From assembly GCA_034431435.1 (NCBI GenBank), contig DAOUDG010000105.1, positions 1 to 12,895 of the forward strand: DNA of 12,895 nucleotides. The letters run 5' to 3'. The first letter of the stretch is position 1; each line of letters opens with the position of its first letter. The notes under the pieces are model-generated. The model was not told the origin of the DNA. It saw only the letters and a list, made by a program, of their open reading frames with translations, and searched no databases. Below, in pieces: positions 1-6,942 of this stretch. The translations under genes were made by a program, and so were the position numbers. The DNA is from JAHCIE01 sp034431435. Lineage in GTDB: Bacteria > Chloroflexota > Anaerolineae > Epilineales > JAHCIE01.

Positions 1-2
1 GG

Positions 3-449
3 CTACGTCGCCTCGACTTGCCAGCGCTCGCGCACGGGCTGCCCATCGACGTAGACGGTGGAAGCGGCGCGCTCGACACCCAACTCGAACAGGATGTAGC
101 GATCGGCGGGGGCATACGAGGCAAGTTCCGCCGCCAGACGACGAGTCGCGGGGTCATCAGTGACCGTGGCCCGACCAGAGATGAAGAACTCGCCGCTCTC
201 GCCGCTGGAGTTGCTGACCGAGCCGTGCAGGGCGTAGCGAGGGTCGCGGCGCAGATCGTGGCCTTTGGGCGAGGTGGGTTCCATGAACAGGAACAGCCGC
301 CCCTGGCCGACAATGGGTGTCACCGGATGCACGCGCGGCGCGCCATCGGCGCGTATTGTCGCCAGGTAGGCGACGCCGTATTGCTGAAAGCGTTCGGCGC
401 CAAAAGCGGCCAGATCAGGCTGCCCCTTCTCCAGGTCCTGCCAACTCAT
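3..449 (-). CDS. Pyridoxamine 5'-phosphate oxidase-fold (PPOX) family protein
   Basis: A complete 148-residue protein of the split-barrel flavin-binding fold. Members bind FMN, F420 or heme and reduce or oxidise small molecules; the substrate here cannot be told. The N-terminal strand pair YLATIRADGAPRVHPVTPIV (about residues 28-47) and the following LFLFMEPTSPKGHDLRRDPRYALH segment are typical of small stand-alone PPOX proteins, and the length fits them. The ATG at 447-449 has a GGAGGG ribosome binding site (459-464, minus strand) with a 9-nt spacer. It lies 24 nt downstream of the sigma-factor gene on the same strand with no visible terminator between, so the two are probably co-transcribed. 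That makes it a likely member or target of the sigma factor's regulon, since ECF41-type sigma genes usually sit beside small oxidoreductases. Family call firm; function unknown. Confidence 0.88.
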   Translation of the reverse strand: MSWQDLEKGQPDLAAFGAERFQQYGVAYLATIRADGAPRVHPVTPIVGQGRLFLFMEPTSPKGHDLRRDPRYALHGSVSNSSGESGEFFISGRATVTDDPATRRLAAELASYAPADRYILFELGVERAASTVYVDGQPVRERWQVEAT

Positions 450-473
450 CCGAAGCGGCCCTCCGTTCTTTGG

Positions 474-1370
474 CTATGCCTGACCGCCACGCCAGCCCTC
501 GCCGAGAAGCGTCAGATTGAACTGACGCAGGCGCTCAGGGTCGGCAATCAGTTCCATCCCGACAATTCTCCCGTTGGTGATCGCGAAGCCGAAGACGACT
601 CGCGGCTTCCCGCCCGCCGCCCACACCGCCCCCCACGCGCCATCCACCAGCGCCACCTGGGCGTAGCGCGCCCGGCCCGCGAAGGTCGTAGCGACGGCGG
701 CGGCGCCGCGCACCTCCCTTGATGCCCCCATCTGCACGGCGGCCTCATCGGCGCGCAGCACGACGTCGGGATCGAGGAGCGCCAGGAGCGCGGCGAAGTC
801 GCCGTCGCGCGAGGCAGCGAGAAACGCCTCGACCACCGCGCGCTGGCGAGCGAGATCGCCGTCAGAAGCGTTGGCGGCTCCCCGCACGCGGCGGCGGGCG
901 CGGCTCGCGAGCTGCCGTGCGGCGGTTGGTGAGCGCCCGACGATGGGCGCAATCTCGTCGAAGGGCACGCCGAACAGGTCGTGCAGCACGAAGGCAAGCC
1001 GCTCAGTCGGCGATAGCGTGTCGAGGACGACCAGCAGCGCGAGACCGACCGAGTCGGCTAGCAGAAGCTCGTGCTCTGGAGTCGGCTCGTCGCGGCCGCT
1101 CGCGCTCGTGTCGGGCGCGTGGGCGTCCAGCGTCGCCTCGGCCCTCGCCGCGCGCGAGCGTAGCATGTCCAGGCATACCCGCGCCACGACGGTCGTCAGC
1201 CAGCCGCCGAGGTTCTCGATACCGGCGGCGTCGGCGCGGCTGAGACGCAGCCAGGTTTCCTGGACGGCGTCGTCGGCCTCAGGCAGCGCGCCAAGCATGC
1301 GATAGGCCACCGCCCGCAAGTGGGCGCGGTTCGCCTCAAATCCCGCCACCAGCCAGGTGTGGTCAGTCAT
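474..1370 (-). CDS. ECF RNA polymerase sigma factor with fused SnoaL-like domain (SigJ/ECF41-like)
   Basis: A 298-residue extracytoplasmic-function sigma factor that directs RNA polymerase to a small set of promoters. Region 2 spans about residues 10-75, with the core-binding motif DAVQETWLRL near residue 34. Region 4 spans about 115-163: LSPTERLAFVLHDLFGVPFDEIA, then the recognition helix ending in RARRRV. The C-terminal 130 residues (about 170-298) are a SnoaL-like extension that in ECF41-type sigmas replaces a separate anti-sigma factor and tunes activity. The signature motifs of classical ECF41 are changed. I see no WLPEP in the linker and no DGGGK; ADPERLRQ near the end stands where NPDKL is expected. 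It could therefore belong to a neighbouring SnoaL-fusion group. No anti-sigma gene is adjacent. The ATG at 1368-1370 has a GGAGG site at 1381-1385 with a 10-nt spacer. An ECF41-type promoter lies directly upstream, suggesting autoregulation. Confidence 0.92.
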   Translation of the reverse strand: MTDHTWLVAGFEANRAHLRAVAYRMLGALPEADDAVQETWLRLSRADAAGIENLGGWLTTVVARVCLDMLRSRAARAEATLDAHAPDTSASGRDEPTPEHELLLADSVGLALLVVLDTLSPTERLAFVLHDLFGVPFDEIAPIVGRSPTAARQLASRARRRVRGAANASDGDLARQRAVVEAFLAASRDGDFAALLALLDPDVVLRADEAAVQMGASREVRGAAAVATTFAGRARYAQVALVDGAWGAVWAAGGKPRVVFGFAITNGRIVGMELIADPERLRQFNLTLLGEGWRGGQA

Positions 1371-1371
1371 C

Positions 1372-1398
1372 GGTCACATTCCTCCGCCGTGCTTCGTC
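1372..1398 (+). promoter_or_regulatory. ECF41-type promoter driving the VOC gene
   Basis: On the plus strand GGTCACA (1372-1378) is followed after exactly 16 nt by CGTC (1395-1398), one mismatch from the ECF41 consensus. It faces the sigma-factor promoter. The two CGTC boxes form a perfect inverted repeat, TTCGTCA, 6 nt, TGACGAA (1393-1412). Transcription would start near 1405, giving a leader of about 50 nt to the VOC gene. Confidence 0.62.
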
Positions 1399-1406
1399 AT
1401 AAGAGT

Positions 1407-1433
1407 GACGAACCAGACTCGCCTGATGTGACA
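1407..1433 (-). promoter_or_regulatory. ECF41-type promoter driving the sigma factor gene
   Basis: On the minus strand TGTCACA (1433-1427) is followed after exactly 16 nt by CGTC (1410-1407). This is the bipartite motif known for ECF41 sigma factors (TGTCACA at -35, CGTC at -10). Transcription would begin near 1400, leaving a roughly 30-nt leader that contains the GGAGG of the sigma gene. The match is seen directly; use by this sigma factor is inferred. Confidence 0.7.
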
Positions 1434-1454
1434 CAGCAAGAGGAGGTATCCTTC

Positions 1455-1802
1455 ATGACAAAGGAAATCAGGACCATGATCTATCCGGTCAAGGACCTGG
1501 CGCGCGCGAAAGCGATTTACGGCCGCCTGTTGGGCGTGACGCCTTACATGGATGAGGCATACTACGTTGGCTTCAGCCTGGGTGACCAGGAAATAGGGCT
1601 GGACCCCTACGGCCACAACAAGGGCATGACTGGGCCTATCGGCTACTGGCACGTCGACGATATTCAGCGTGCCCTGCAGACGCTCCTCGAGAGCGGCGCG
1701 GCGACGCAGCAAGCAATCACCGATGTCGGCGGGGGCAAGCTCATCGCCACCGTCAAGGACGCCGACGGCAACATCATCGGGCTACTCCAGTCGCCCGAAT
1801 GA
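1455..1802 (+). CDS. VOC (glyoxalase/bleomycin-resistance fold) family protein
   Basis: A 115-residue protein of the vicinal-oxygen-chelate superfamily, which holds metal-dependent lyases, isomerases, dioxygenases and drug-binding proteins. The two beta-alpha-beta-beta-beta units can be followed: IRTMIYPVKDLARAKAIYGRLLG (about 5-27), then GYWHVDDIQRALQTLLESG (about 63-81), closing with DADGNIIGLLQ. The His in GYWHVDD is a possible metal ligand, but the full ligand set is not obvious, so no reaction is assigned. The ATG at 1455 has a strong AGGAGG site at 1441-1446, which decides the start. An in-frame ATG at 1320 would begin inside the divergent sigma gene and is rejected. A facing ECF41-type promoter lies upstream, so this gene is a probable target of the adjacent sigma factor. 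Confidence 0.9.
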   Translation: MTKEIRTMIYPVKDLARAKAIYGRLLGVTPYMDEAYYVGFSLGDQEIGLDPYGHNKGMTGPIGYWHVDDIQRALQTLLESGAATQQAITDVGGGKLIATVKDADGNIIGLLQSPE

Positions 1803-1838
1803 TAGCGTCTTCCAGGGCATGGTCAAGGGCCTGGGAAG

Positions 1839-1867
1839 TTCACCTCGCCCCGCATTGCGAGTAGAAT
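1839..1867 (+). promoter_or_regulatory. Possible promoter for the S51-GT operon
   Basis: TTCACC (1839-1844), a 17-nt spacer and TAGAAT (1862-1867) make a moderate housekeeping-type promoter with four and five matches of six. It lies in the 187-nt gap between the VOC gene and the S51 peptidase gene and would give a leader of about 115 nt. I see no convincing terminator for the VOC gene in the same gap, so read-through from upstream is also possible. Confidence 0.35.
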
Positions 1868-1989
1868 TGCCCCATCCTGCGCCGCTTGAGACTGCCCATG
1901 CCCTTGATGACGGTCATACCTCTCCTTCACGCCTGCGCCAACTCGCGCCTTCGCCTCTCCACACGGCGGACGACCGCCGGGAGCTACCG

Positions 1990-2682
1990 ATGAGCGGCGC
2001 GCTGGCCCTGGTGGGCGCAGGCGAGTACCTGCCGCCTATGGACAGCGTCGACCACTGGCTGCTGGCTCGCCTGCCGGCGAACGCCCACGTGGTGTGCCTG
2101 CCCACGGCGGCGGGGACTGAGGGCGACGCGCGCATCCGCTACTGGATGGACCTGGGCGTGGCGCACTTTCGCCGCCTCGGCGTGCGCGCCGAGGCGCTGC
2201 CCATCGCGGATCGCGAGGCGGCCGAGGATGAGGACCACGCCGCCCGCATCCGCCACGCTCAATTCGTGTATCTGTCGGGGGGCAAGCCCGACTACCTGTA
2301 CGACACCCTGGCCGGGACGCCCGTCCTGGCCGCCATCCTGGCCGTCCTCGACGGCGGCGGCGTCGTGGCCGGGTGCAGCGCGGGCGCGATGATCTGGGGC
2401 GAGCAGTTCCGCAGCCTGCGCGGCGCGACAGACTGGCGGCCGGGCTTTGGGCGCGTGCCGGGCGGGGTCATCGTCCCCCACTTCGACGAGATGCCGAGCG
2501 GCATGCTCAGCGCCGCCTGGCAATCACTGCCGCCTGGGCTGAGCTTGCTGGGTGTCGACCGCAACGCGGCGCTCGTCCTGGCCGACGGCAAGGCTCAGGC
2601 GGTGGGAAGCGGCAGCGTGAGCGTGTGGAACGCGGAGCGGCGTGAGCGATACGCTCCCGGCCAGGACGTGACATGGCCGTAG
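1990..2682 (+). CDS. Peptidase S51 / cyanophycinase-like, class I glutamine amidotransferase-like fold
   Basis: A 230-residue protein of the S51 family, which includes dipeptidase E and cyanophycinase: serine hydrolases on a flavodoxin-like fold that cut Asp-X dipeptides or cyanophycin. The nucleophile is Ser130 in GCSAGAM (the GxSAG elbow). YLSGGKPDYLYDTL (about residues 95-108) is the conserved strand and helix before it, and His164 in VPHFDEM is the likely catalytic histidine. The length fits dipeptidase E-type members; substrate is undetermined. No signal peptide is visible, so it should be cytoplasmic. The ATG at 1990 follows a GGGAG site at 1979-1983 with a 6-nt spacer. Reading the frame back to 1669 would overlap the VOC gene with a low-complexity tail and is rejected. 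Its end overlaps the next gene by 10 nt, implying translational coupling to the glycosyltransferase genes. Confidence 0.88.
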   Translation: MSGALALVGAGEYLPPMDSVDHWLLARLPANAHVVCLPTAAGTEGDARIRYWMDLGVAHFRRLGVRAEALPIADREAAEDEDHAARIRHAQFVYLSGGKPDYLYDTLAGTPVLAAILAVLDGGGVVAGCSAGAMIWGEQFRSLRGATDWRPGFGRVPGGVIVPHFDEMPSGMLSAAWQSLPPGLSLLGVDRNAALVLADGKAQAVGSGSVSVWNAERRERYAPGQDVTWP

Positions 2683-5243
2683 ATGCCGCTACGCTGCTAC
2701 GGCTGGCCCTGCTGCTCCCCTTCCTCCTGCTCGTCCCCGGCGCCAGCCTGCTGGCCGCCCTCCCGCCGCCCCCGCCATCCGCCCGCGCCAGTGGCCTGGT
2801 CGAAGCCACGTGGCGGGCCGTCATCGCCTCGACGGTCATCACGGGGGCGTTAGCCCTGGTTCTGGCGATGGCGGGAGCCTTCCGGTTGACCTGGCTGATT
2901 CTGGGTGTCGCAGCCTTCAGCGCGGCGGCGTGGCTGGTCGGGCAGTGGCGTGGCCCGGCGGCGATGCGGCTCACCTCCATCTGGCGCGGTCCCACGCGCG
3001 ATGATGCGGTTCCCCTGGCCGTGTTCGTGGCCGCCCTGGTCGTGTTCGCCCATCCCCACGAGACCATCATCGGCGGTGGTGACGCCGGGGTGTACATGTC
3101 CATCGCCGCGCACCTGAGCCACAGCGGGGGCCTGGTAGTGCGCGAGCCGCTGCTGGCCGACCTGGGGCCAGAGGTGGCGTCCGCCTTTACCCTGACCTTT
3201 CCCGACGGCAGCGACCTGCCGCTACGCTTCCCCGGCTTCTACGCCGTCGACGTGACCAACGGCGTGAGTCTGCCCCAGTTCTTCCCGCTGCACGCCGTGT
3301 GGCTCGCCATCTTCTACAGTCTCGGTGGCCTGGGGACGGCCCTGGCCTCCGTTGCCCTGTGGGGCGCGTTGGGCACGCTGGGCGTGTATGTCGCGGGGCG
3401 CTGGGCGCTTGGTTCCGTGCCTGCCGCGCTCGGCGCGGTCGGGTTGATCCTGCTCGCGCCCCAGGTCTGGTTCAGCCGCTACACCACGTCAGAGGCGCTT
3501 ACCCAGGCGCTCGTCTGGGCCTTGCTGGCCGCCTTCGCCATCTATGTACGCGACGGCTTCCCGGCGCGTCTGGGCGCGCTGGGCGGTCTGGCCCTCGGTG
3601 GCGTGCTGCTCACCCGTATCGACACCCCGTTCCTGCTGGCGCTGCCGGCCGGCCTGGCCGTGGCATACCTCCTATCGCGGCGTCATCCGCGCTGGGCTGG
3701 GCAGCGGGGAAACCTGGCCGCCTTTTTCACGCCGGTCGTTGTCCTCGGCGCGCTGACCGCCGTCTACGCCACGCAGTTCGCCTGGCCCTACGTGCGCAAT
3801 ACGGCCGGCGTGCTACCCCTGCTGCGGCCCCTGCTGGCGCTGGGCGTGCTGACCATGGTCGCGGTCGGCGGCGTTGGGCTGGTCCTGCGCCGGCGCCGGC
3901 TGCGACTCACCGCGCCAGAGGTCGTTACCGCTCTAGACCGCGGCCGCGCTGTCCTCGGCGTTGCCATCATCGGCCTCGGCGTATGGGCCTACTTCATCCG
4001 CCCCCTGGTGACGGCCGGCGCGACATGGAGCACGTGGTATGGCGGAACCGTGACGTACTCGCCTCAGCTTAGCCTCGTCCAACTGGGATGGTATCTGTCG
4101 CCGGTCGGCGTCGCGCTGGCCGTGACAGGGGCCGCCCTGGCGGCGTGGCGTGCGCCCTGGCCGCGGGTATGGTTGCTGCTGGCCGTCGCGCTGTTCTTCT
4201 CCCTGCTGTACCTGGCGAATCCCATCAACAACCCACGCCACATCTACGTCATGCGTCGCTATGTGCCTGTCGTCCTGCCCGCCTTCGCGCTCTTCGCCGG
4301 GTACGCCCTGGCCTGGCTCGGTGGCTGGCTCAAAGAGGCGCAGCCCCTCGGTCGCCCGCTCAGCGGCGCGGCCCGCGTCTGGCGGCCCGCCGCCGCCGTG
4401 GCCCTGGGAGTGGCGGCGCTGGCGGTGATGACGCCTGTCACCTGGCGCGTCGCTGCTAGTCGCGAGATGGGGGGCGCTGTCGATCAATTGGGCGCGCTCG
4501 CTGCGCGCATCGAACCCAACGCCGTGCTCGTCTTCCGCGATGCCGATCCGGTCGGGGTCGGGGCCTTCCTCGGCACGCCCCTCCAGTTCATCTTTGACCG
4601 CGACGCCGTGAGCCTATACGACACGAGCGACCCCGCCCGCTACCGCCGCGCCTTCGCTGCCTGGGCCGCCCAGGGGCGACCCGTGTATCTGCTTCTGAGC
4701 GAGGGGGCAACGTTGCCCGGTGGGGACGGGCTGGCCCTCGCGGGCGTGGCGCGGGTGGGCGCGGACCTGGCAACCCTGGAGATGACGCTGGACGCAGCCC
4801 CGGCGCGCTGGCAGACCTTCCGGCCATCAGCAAGTCTGTACCGCCTCGGTGGCTCGCCGGGCGGGCGCGTGGATGTGGGGGGCGTGGACAATCTGGCCGT
4901 GGTGTCGGGCTGGTATGGGCGCGAGGAGACGGGCAACGCCGGCGTCCGCTGGACGAACGGCGACGCCGTGGTGCGCGTCGCGCCGCCGCCAGACGCCACA
5001 CGGCTGCGGCTACGGCTGGCAGGGCCGCCGGGGCGGGCGACGCCGCTGGACATCACCGTCGATGGTCGGGCGGTGGGCCGCCTCGACGTGCAGCCTGACC
5101 TGGCTGAGTATACGCTGCCCCTCCCGGCCGACCTGGCCCTGGCGGCCACGGTGGAGGTGCGGCTGCTCAGCCCGACCTTCACGCCGGGTGGCGCGGACCC
5201 TCGGCGGCTGGGTGTCCTCGTGGACTGGCTCGGCTTCGAGTAG
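2673..5243 (+). CDS. GT-C-type polytopic membrane protein (GT39/ArnT-like) with C-terminal beta-rich domain
   Basis: An 856-residue membrane protein, most likely a lipid-linked-sugar-dependent glycosyltransferase of the GT-C fold. I count about 14 hydrophobic segments between residues 7 and 595. The first is LALLLPFLLLVPGASLLAAL. Asp137 in GGGDAGVYMSIAAHL sits in the first large outer loop, where GT-C enzymes keep a catalytic acidic residue. NPRHIYVMRRYVPVVLPAF (about 516-534) resembles the Arg-Tyr-Pro stretch late in GT39-like cores. After the last membrane segment come about 260 residues of soluble sequence. The final 115 or so, from the SGWYGRE motif around Trp747, read as a beta-sandwich ending in DPRRLGVLVDWLGFE, a plausible carbohydrate-binding or docking domain. 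The start at 2673 overlaps the S51 gene by 10 nt, with AGGA at 2663-2666. GT4 follows 3 nt downstream. Substrate unknown; a purely structural role is not excluded. Confidence 0.8.
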   Translation: MAVDAATLLRLALLLPFLLLVPGASLLAALPPPPPSARASGLVEATWRAVIASTVITGALALVLAMAGAFRLTWLILGVAAFSAAAWLVGQWRGPAAMRLTSIWRGPTRDDAVPLAVFVAALVVFAHPHETIIGGGDAGVYMSIAAHLSHSGGLVVREPLLADLGPEVASAFTLTFPDGSDLPLRFPGFYAVDVTNGVSLPQFFPLHAVWLAIFYSLGGLGTALASVALWGALGTLGVYVAGRWALGSVPAALGAVGLILLAPQVWFSRYTTSEALTQALVWALLAAFAIYVRDGFPARLGALGGLALGGVLLTRIDTPFLLALPAGLAVAYLLSRRHPRWAGQRGNLAAFFTPVVVLGALTAVYATQFAWPYVRNTAGVLPLLRPLLALGVLTMVAVGGVGLVLRRRRLRLTAPEVVTALDRGRAVLGVAIIGLGVWAYFIRPLVTAGATWSTWYGGTVTYSPQLSLVQLGWYLSPVGVALAVTGAALAAWRAPWPRVWLLLAVALFFSLLYLANPINNPRHIYVMRRYVPVVLPAFALFAGYALAWLGGWLKEAQPLGRPLSGAARVWRPAAAVALGVAALAVMTPVTWRVAASREMGGAVDQLGALAARIEPNAVLVFRDADPVGVGAFLGTPLQFIFDRDAVSLYDTSDPARYRRAFAAWAAQGRPVYLLLSEGATLPGGDGLALAGVARVGADLATLEMTLDAAPARWQTFRPSASLYRLGGSPGGRVDVGGVDNLAVVSGWYGREETGNAGVRWTNGDAVVRVAPPPDATRLRLRLAGPPGRATPLDITVDGRAVGRLDVQPDLAEYTLPLPADLALAATVEVRLLSPTFTPGGADPRRLGVLVDWLGFE

Positions 5244-5246
5244 AGC

Positions 5247-6524
5247 ATGCGCATCCTGCACGTCAGCCATCAGTATCCCCCCGACCGGCGCGGCGGCGTG
5301 GAAACCTACACCGCGACGCTGGCCGCCTATCAGGCGGACCAGGGGCACGCCGTGAGCGTGCTACACGGCTGGGCCGACCGGGTCAGCGAGCCGCCCATCC
5401 TGCCCCGCGCCGACGGCCTGCCCTCGAATGTGGCCGTCTTCGCGCCGCACTCGCGGCCGGCCCACCACCCCCTGGAACTCTTCATCCGCTCGTTTCACAA
5501 TTCGGCCATCGATACCGCCTTTGCCGCCTTGCTCGACACGCAGCGGCCCGACGTGGTCCACGTCCAGCATCTCAAGGGGCTATCGGCGCGGCTCGTTGGT
5601 GTGGCGCAGGCGCGCGGCGTTCCCGTCGTCTGGACATTGCACGACTGGTGGGCCTTCTGCGGCAACGCGCAACTGGTGCGCCACACTGGCCGCCTGTGTG
5701 GCGGGCCGCGGCTGTGGCTGAACTGCGCCGACTGCGCCGCCCACCACGGCGGCATGGCGTTGGACCCGCTGCAAGGGGGCGTCGCGCTGGCTGCCGCGCC
5801 GGCCGTGGCGAGCCTGTTCGCCTATCGCGCGCGCCTGCTGGACGCAGCCCTGCGGCAGGCGAACATCCTCATCGCGCCAACACCCTTCGTCCGCGACCGC
5901 TTCATCCAGCAGGGCGCGCCGGCCGAACGTATCCGCGTCGTGGAGCACGGCATCGTCTACGAGCCGCCCCCGCCGCGCCCTGCCCACCCGCGCCCCCGCC
6001 TCGGCTACGTGGGGGGGCTGGCCTGGCAGAAGGGCGTCGACGTGCTCATCGAAGCGTTCAATCGCCTGCCCGACGACGCGGCCGACCTGGTGATCTACGG
6101 CGACCCGCGCCCCTTCCCCGACTACGCGCGCCGCCTGACAGGCCTGGCCCGCCATCCGCGCATCCGCTTCCTGGGGCCATTCGCCGCCAATCGCCGCGCC
6201 GAGGTGATGGCCGACCTGGACCTGGTCGTTGTGCCCTCGCTATGGCCGGAGACATCCAACCTCGTGGCGCAGGAGGCCTTCGCGGCGGGCGCGCCGGTGG
6301 TGGCGTCGCGGGTAGGCGCGCTGGCCGACCGGGTACGTGACGGCGTCGATGGGCGGCTCGTGCCGCCCGGCGATGTGGCTGCGCTGGCCGCCGTCCTGGG
6401 CGGGTTGACCGCCGACGCCGGCGCGCTTGCGTCGTTACGGGCGGGCGTGCGCCCGCCGCGTCGCCTCGACGACCACGCGGCGGCGATAGCGGACGTGTAC
6501 CGGGCGGCGCTCGGCGGACCATAG
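5247..6524 (+). CDS. Glycosyltransferase family 4 (GT-B fold)
   Basis: A 425-residue retaining glycosyltransferase that moves a sugar from a nucleotide donor onto a glycan or lipid acceptor in the cytoplasm. The N-terminal Rossmann half starts MRILHVSHQYPPDRRGGVETY, whose Gly-Gly-Val-Glu loop is typical of GT4. HDWWAFCGN (about residues 132-140) lines the acceptor side. Four cysteines (CGN, then RLC, then CADC, about residues 138-164) make a Cys-rich insertion known from some GT4 proteins. The C-terminal half begins near RLGYVGGLAWQKGVDVLIEA. The E-x7-E donor motif is Glu335/Glu343 in PETSNLVAQEAF. The start lies 3 nt after the stop of the membrane protein with no clear Shine-Dalgarno, so translation probably depends on coupling. 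It is expected to supply or extend the glycan handled by its membrane partner. Acceptor and donor unknown. Confidence 0.93.
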   Translation: MRILHVSHQYPPDRRGGVETYTATLAAYQADQGHAVSVLHGWADRVSEPPILPRADGLPSNVAVFAPHSRPAHHPLELFIRSFHNSAIDTAFAALLDTQRPDVVHVQHLKGLSARLVGVAQARGVPVVWTLHDWWAFCGNAQLVRHTGRLCGGPRLWLNCADCAAHHGGMALDPLQGGVALAAAPAVASLFAYRARLLDAALRQANILIAPTPFVRDRFIQQGAPAERIRVVEHGIVYEPPPPRPAHPRPRLGYVGGLAWQKGVDVLIEAFNRLPDDAADLVIYGDPRPFPDYARRLTGLARHPRIRFLGPFAANRRAEVMADLDLVVVPSLWPETSNLVAQEAFAAGAPVVASRVGALADRVRDGVDGRLVPPGDVAALAAVLGGLTADAGALASLRAGVRPPRRLDDHAAAIADVYRAALGGP

Positions 6525-6572
6525 GCGGCGACTGGCGGCGTCGTTCGCCGTTGCCGATCCACAGGCGCTAAG

Positions 6573-6600
6573 AGGGCAGGCACGGGGGCCTGCCCCTACG
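6573..6600. repeat. REP-like palindrome (GGGCAGGC / GCCTGCCC)
   Basis: GGGCAGGC (6574-6581) and GCCTGCCC (6588-6595) pair perfectly around a 6-nt loop and are followed by CTACGGG. Read on the minus strand this is CGTAGGGGCAGGC, CCCCGT, GCCTGCCC, which resembles interspersed palindromes I recall from Chloroflexota and other GC-rich genomes. It lies 50 nt downstream of the GT4 stop and might also act as a weak terminator, although it has no T tract. Confidence 0.5.
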
Positions 6601-6679
6601 GGATGCGGCTTGACCGCCTGGCGCCGCCCTGGCCGCAGACGAGCGCGGGCAGACTGGGTGGCGGCCGGTTCAGACTCAA

Positions 6680-6710
6680 AAACCCCGCGGCCACAGGGCG
6701 CGCGGGGTTT
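6680..6710 (-). terminator. Rho-independent terminator of the cold-shock gene
   Basis: AAACCCCGCG (6680-6689) and CGCGGGGTTT (6701-6710) form a perfect 10-bp stem with an 11-nt loop. Read on the minus strand the stem is followed by a run of five T, starting 23 nt past the cold-shock stop codon. On the plus strand the tail is only TTTCG, so it may also end the GT4 transcript but less well. Confidence 0.82.
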
Positions 6711-6732
6711 CGTATGTGTGGGCAAGCAGGGG

Positions 6733-6942
6733 CTAGAGCGCCACTACTTCCGAGGCCAGCGGCCCCTTGGGACCGTCGCTCAGGGTGAACTCGACCGCCT
6801 GTCCTTGCTCCAGGTTACGATAGCCGTTGCCCTGGATCGACGAGTAGTGCACGAAGACGTCCGGCCCCTCCTCCTGCTGGATGAAGCCGAAGCCTTTGGC
6901 GCTGTTGAACCACTTCACCACACCCTGTTTGCGCTCTTGCAT
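6733..6942 (-). CDS. CspA-family cold-shock protein
   Basis: A 69-residue single-domain cold-shock protein, a five-stranded beta barrel that binds single-stranded RNA and DNA and melts RNA structure. RNP1 is KGFGFI (residues 16-21) and RNP2 is VFVHYS (about 29-34), with VVKWFNSAKGFG ahead of them. The length is standard. The ATG at 6940-6942 follows AAGGAGA (6953-6959) with a 10-nt spacer. The gene is monocistronic, with a consensus promoter at 7074-7102, a leader of about 125 nt and its own terminator. Long structured leaders are typical of cold-induced csp mRNAs, but cold induction itself is not shown here. Confidence 0.97.
   Translation of the reverse strand: MQERKQGVVKWFNSAKGFGFIQQEEGPDVFVHYSSIQGNGYRNLEQGQAVEFTLSDGPKGPLASEVVAL

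Noticed and set aside
18..722. Long plus-strand open frame opposite the PPOX and sigma genes
   Set aside because: It runs antisense to two clear conserved genes, has low-complexity Arg/Ala/Pro composition and no family resemblance. GC-rich DNA produces such shadow frames.
1320..1454. N-terminal extension of the VOC gene
   Set aside because: It would start inside the divergent sigma gene and cross both ECF-type promoters. AGGAGG directly precedes the ATG at 1455.
1823..1907. TCAAGGGC / GCCCTTGA inverted repeat as a terminator for the VOC gene
   Set aside because: The arms are only 8 bp and about 70 nt apart with no T tract, so chance is the simpler explanation.
1669..1989. N-terminal extension of the S51 gene
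   Set aside because: It overlaps the VOC gene in another frame and has no S51 homology. The fold begins right after ATG 1990.
3299..4072. 257-codon plus-strand frame inside the membrane protein gene
   Set aside because: An Arg/Ala/Gly-rich out-of-frame shadow of a well-supported gene.
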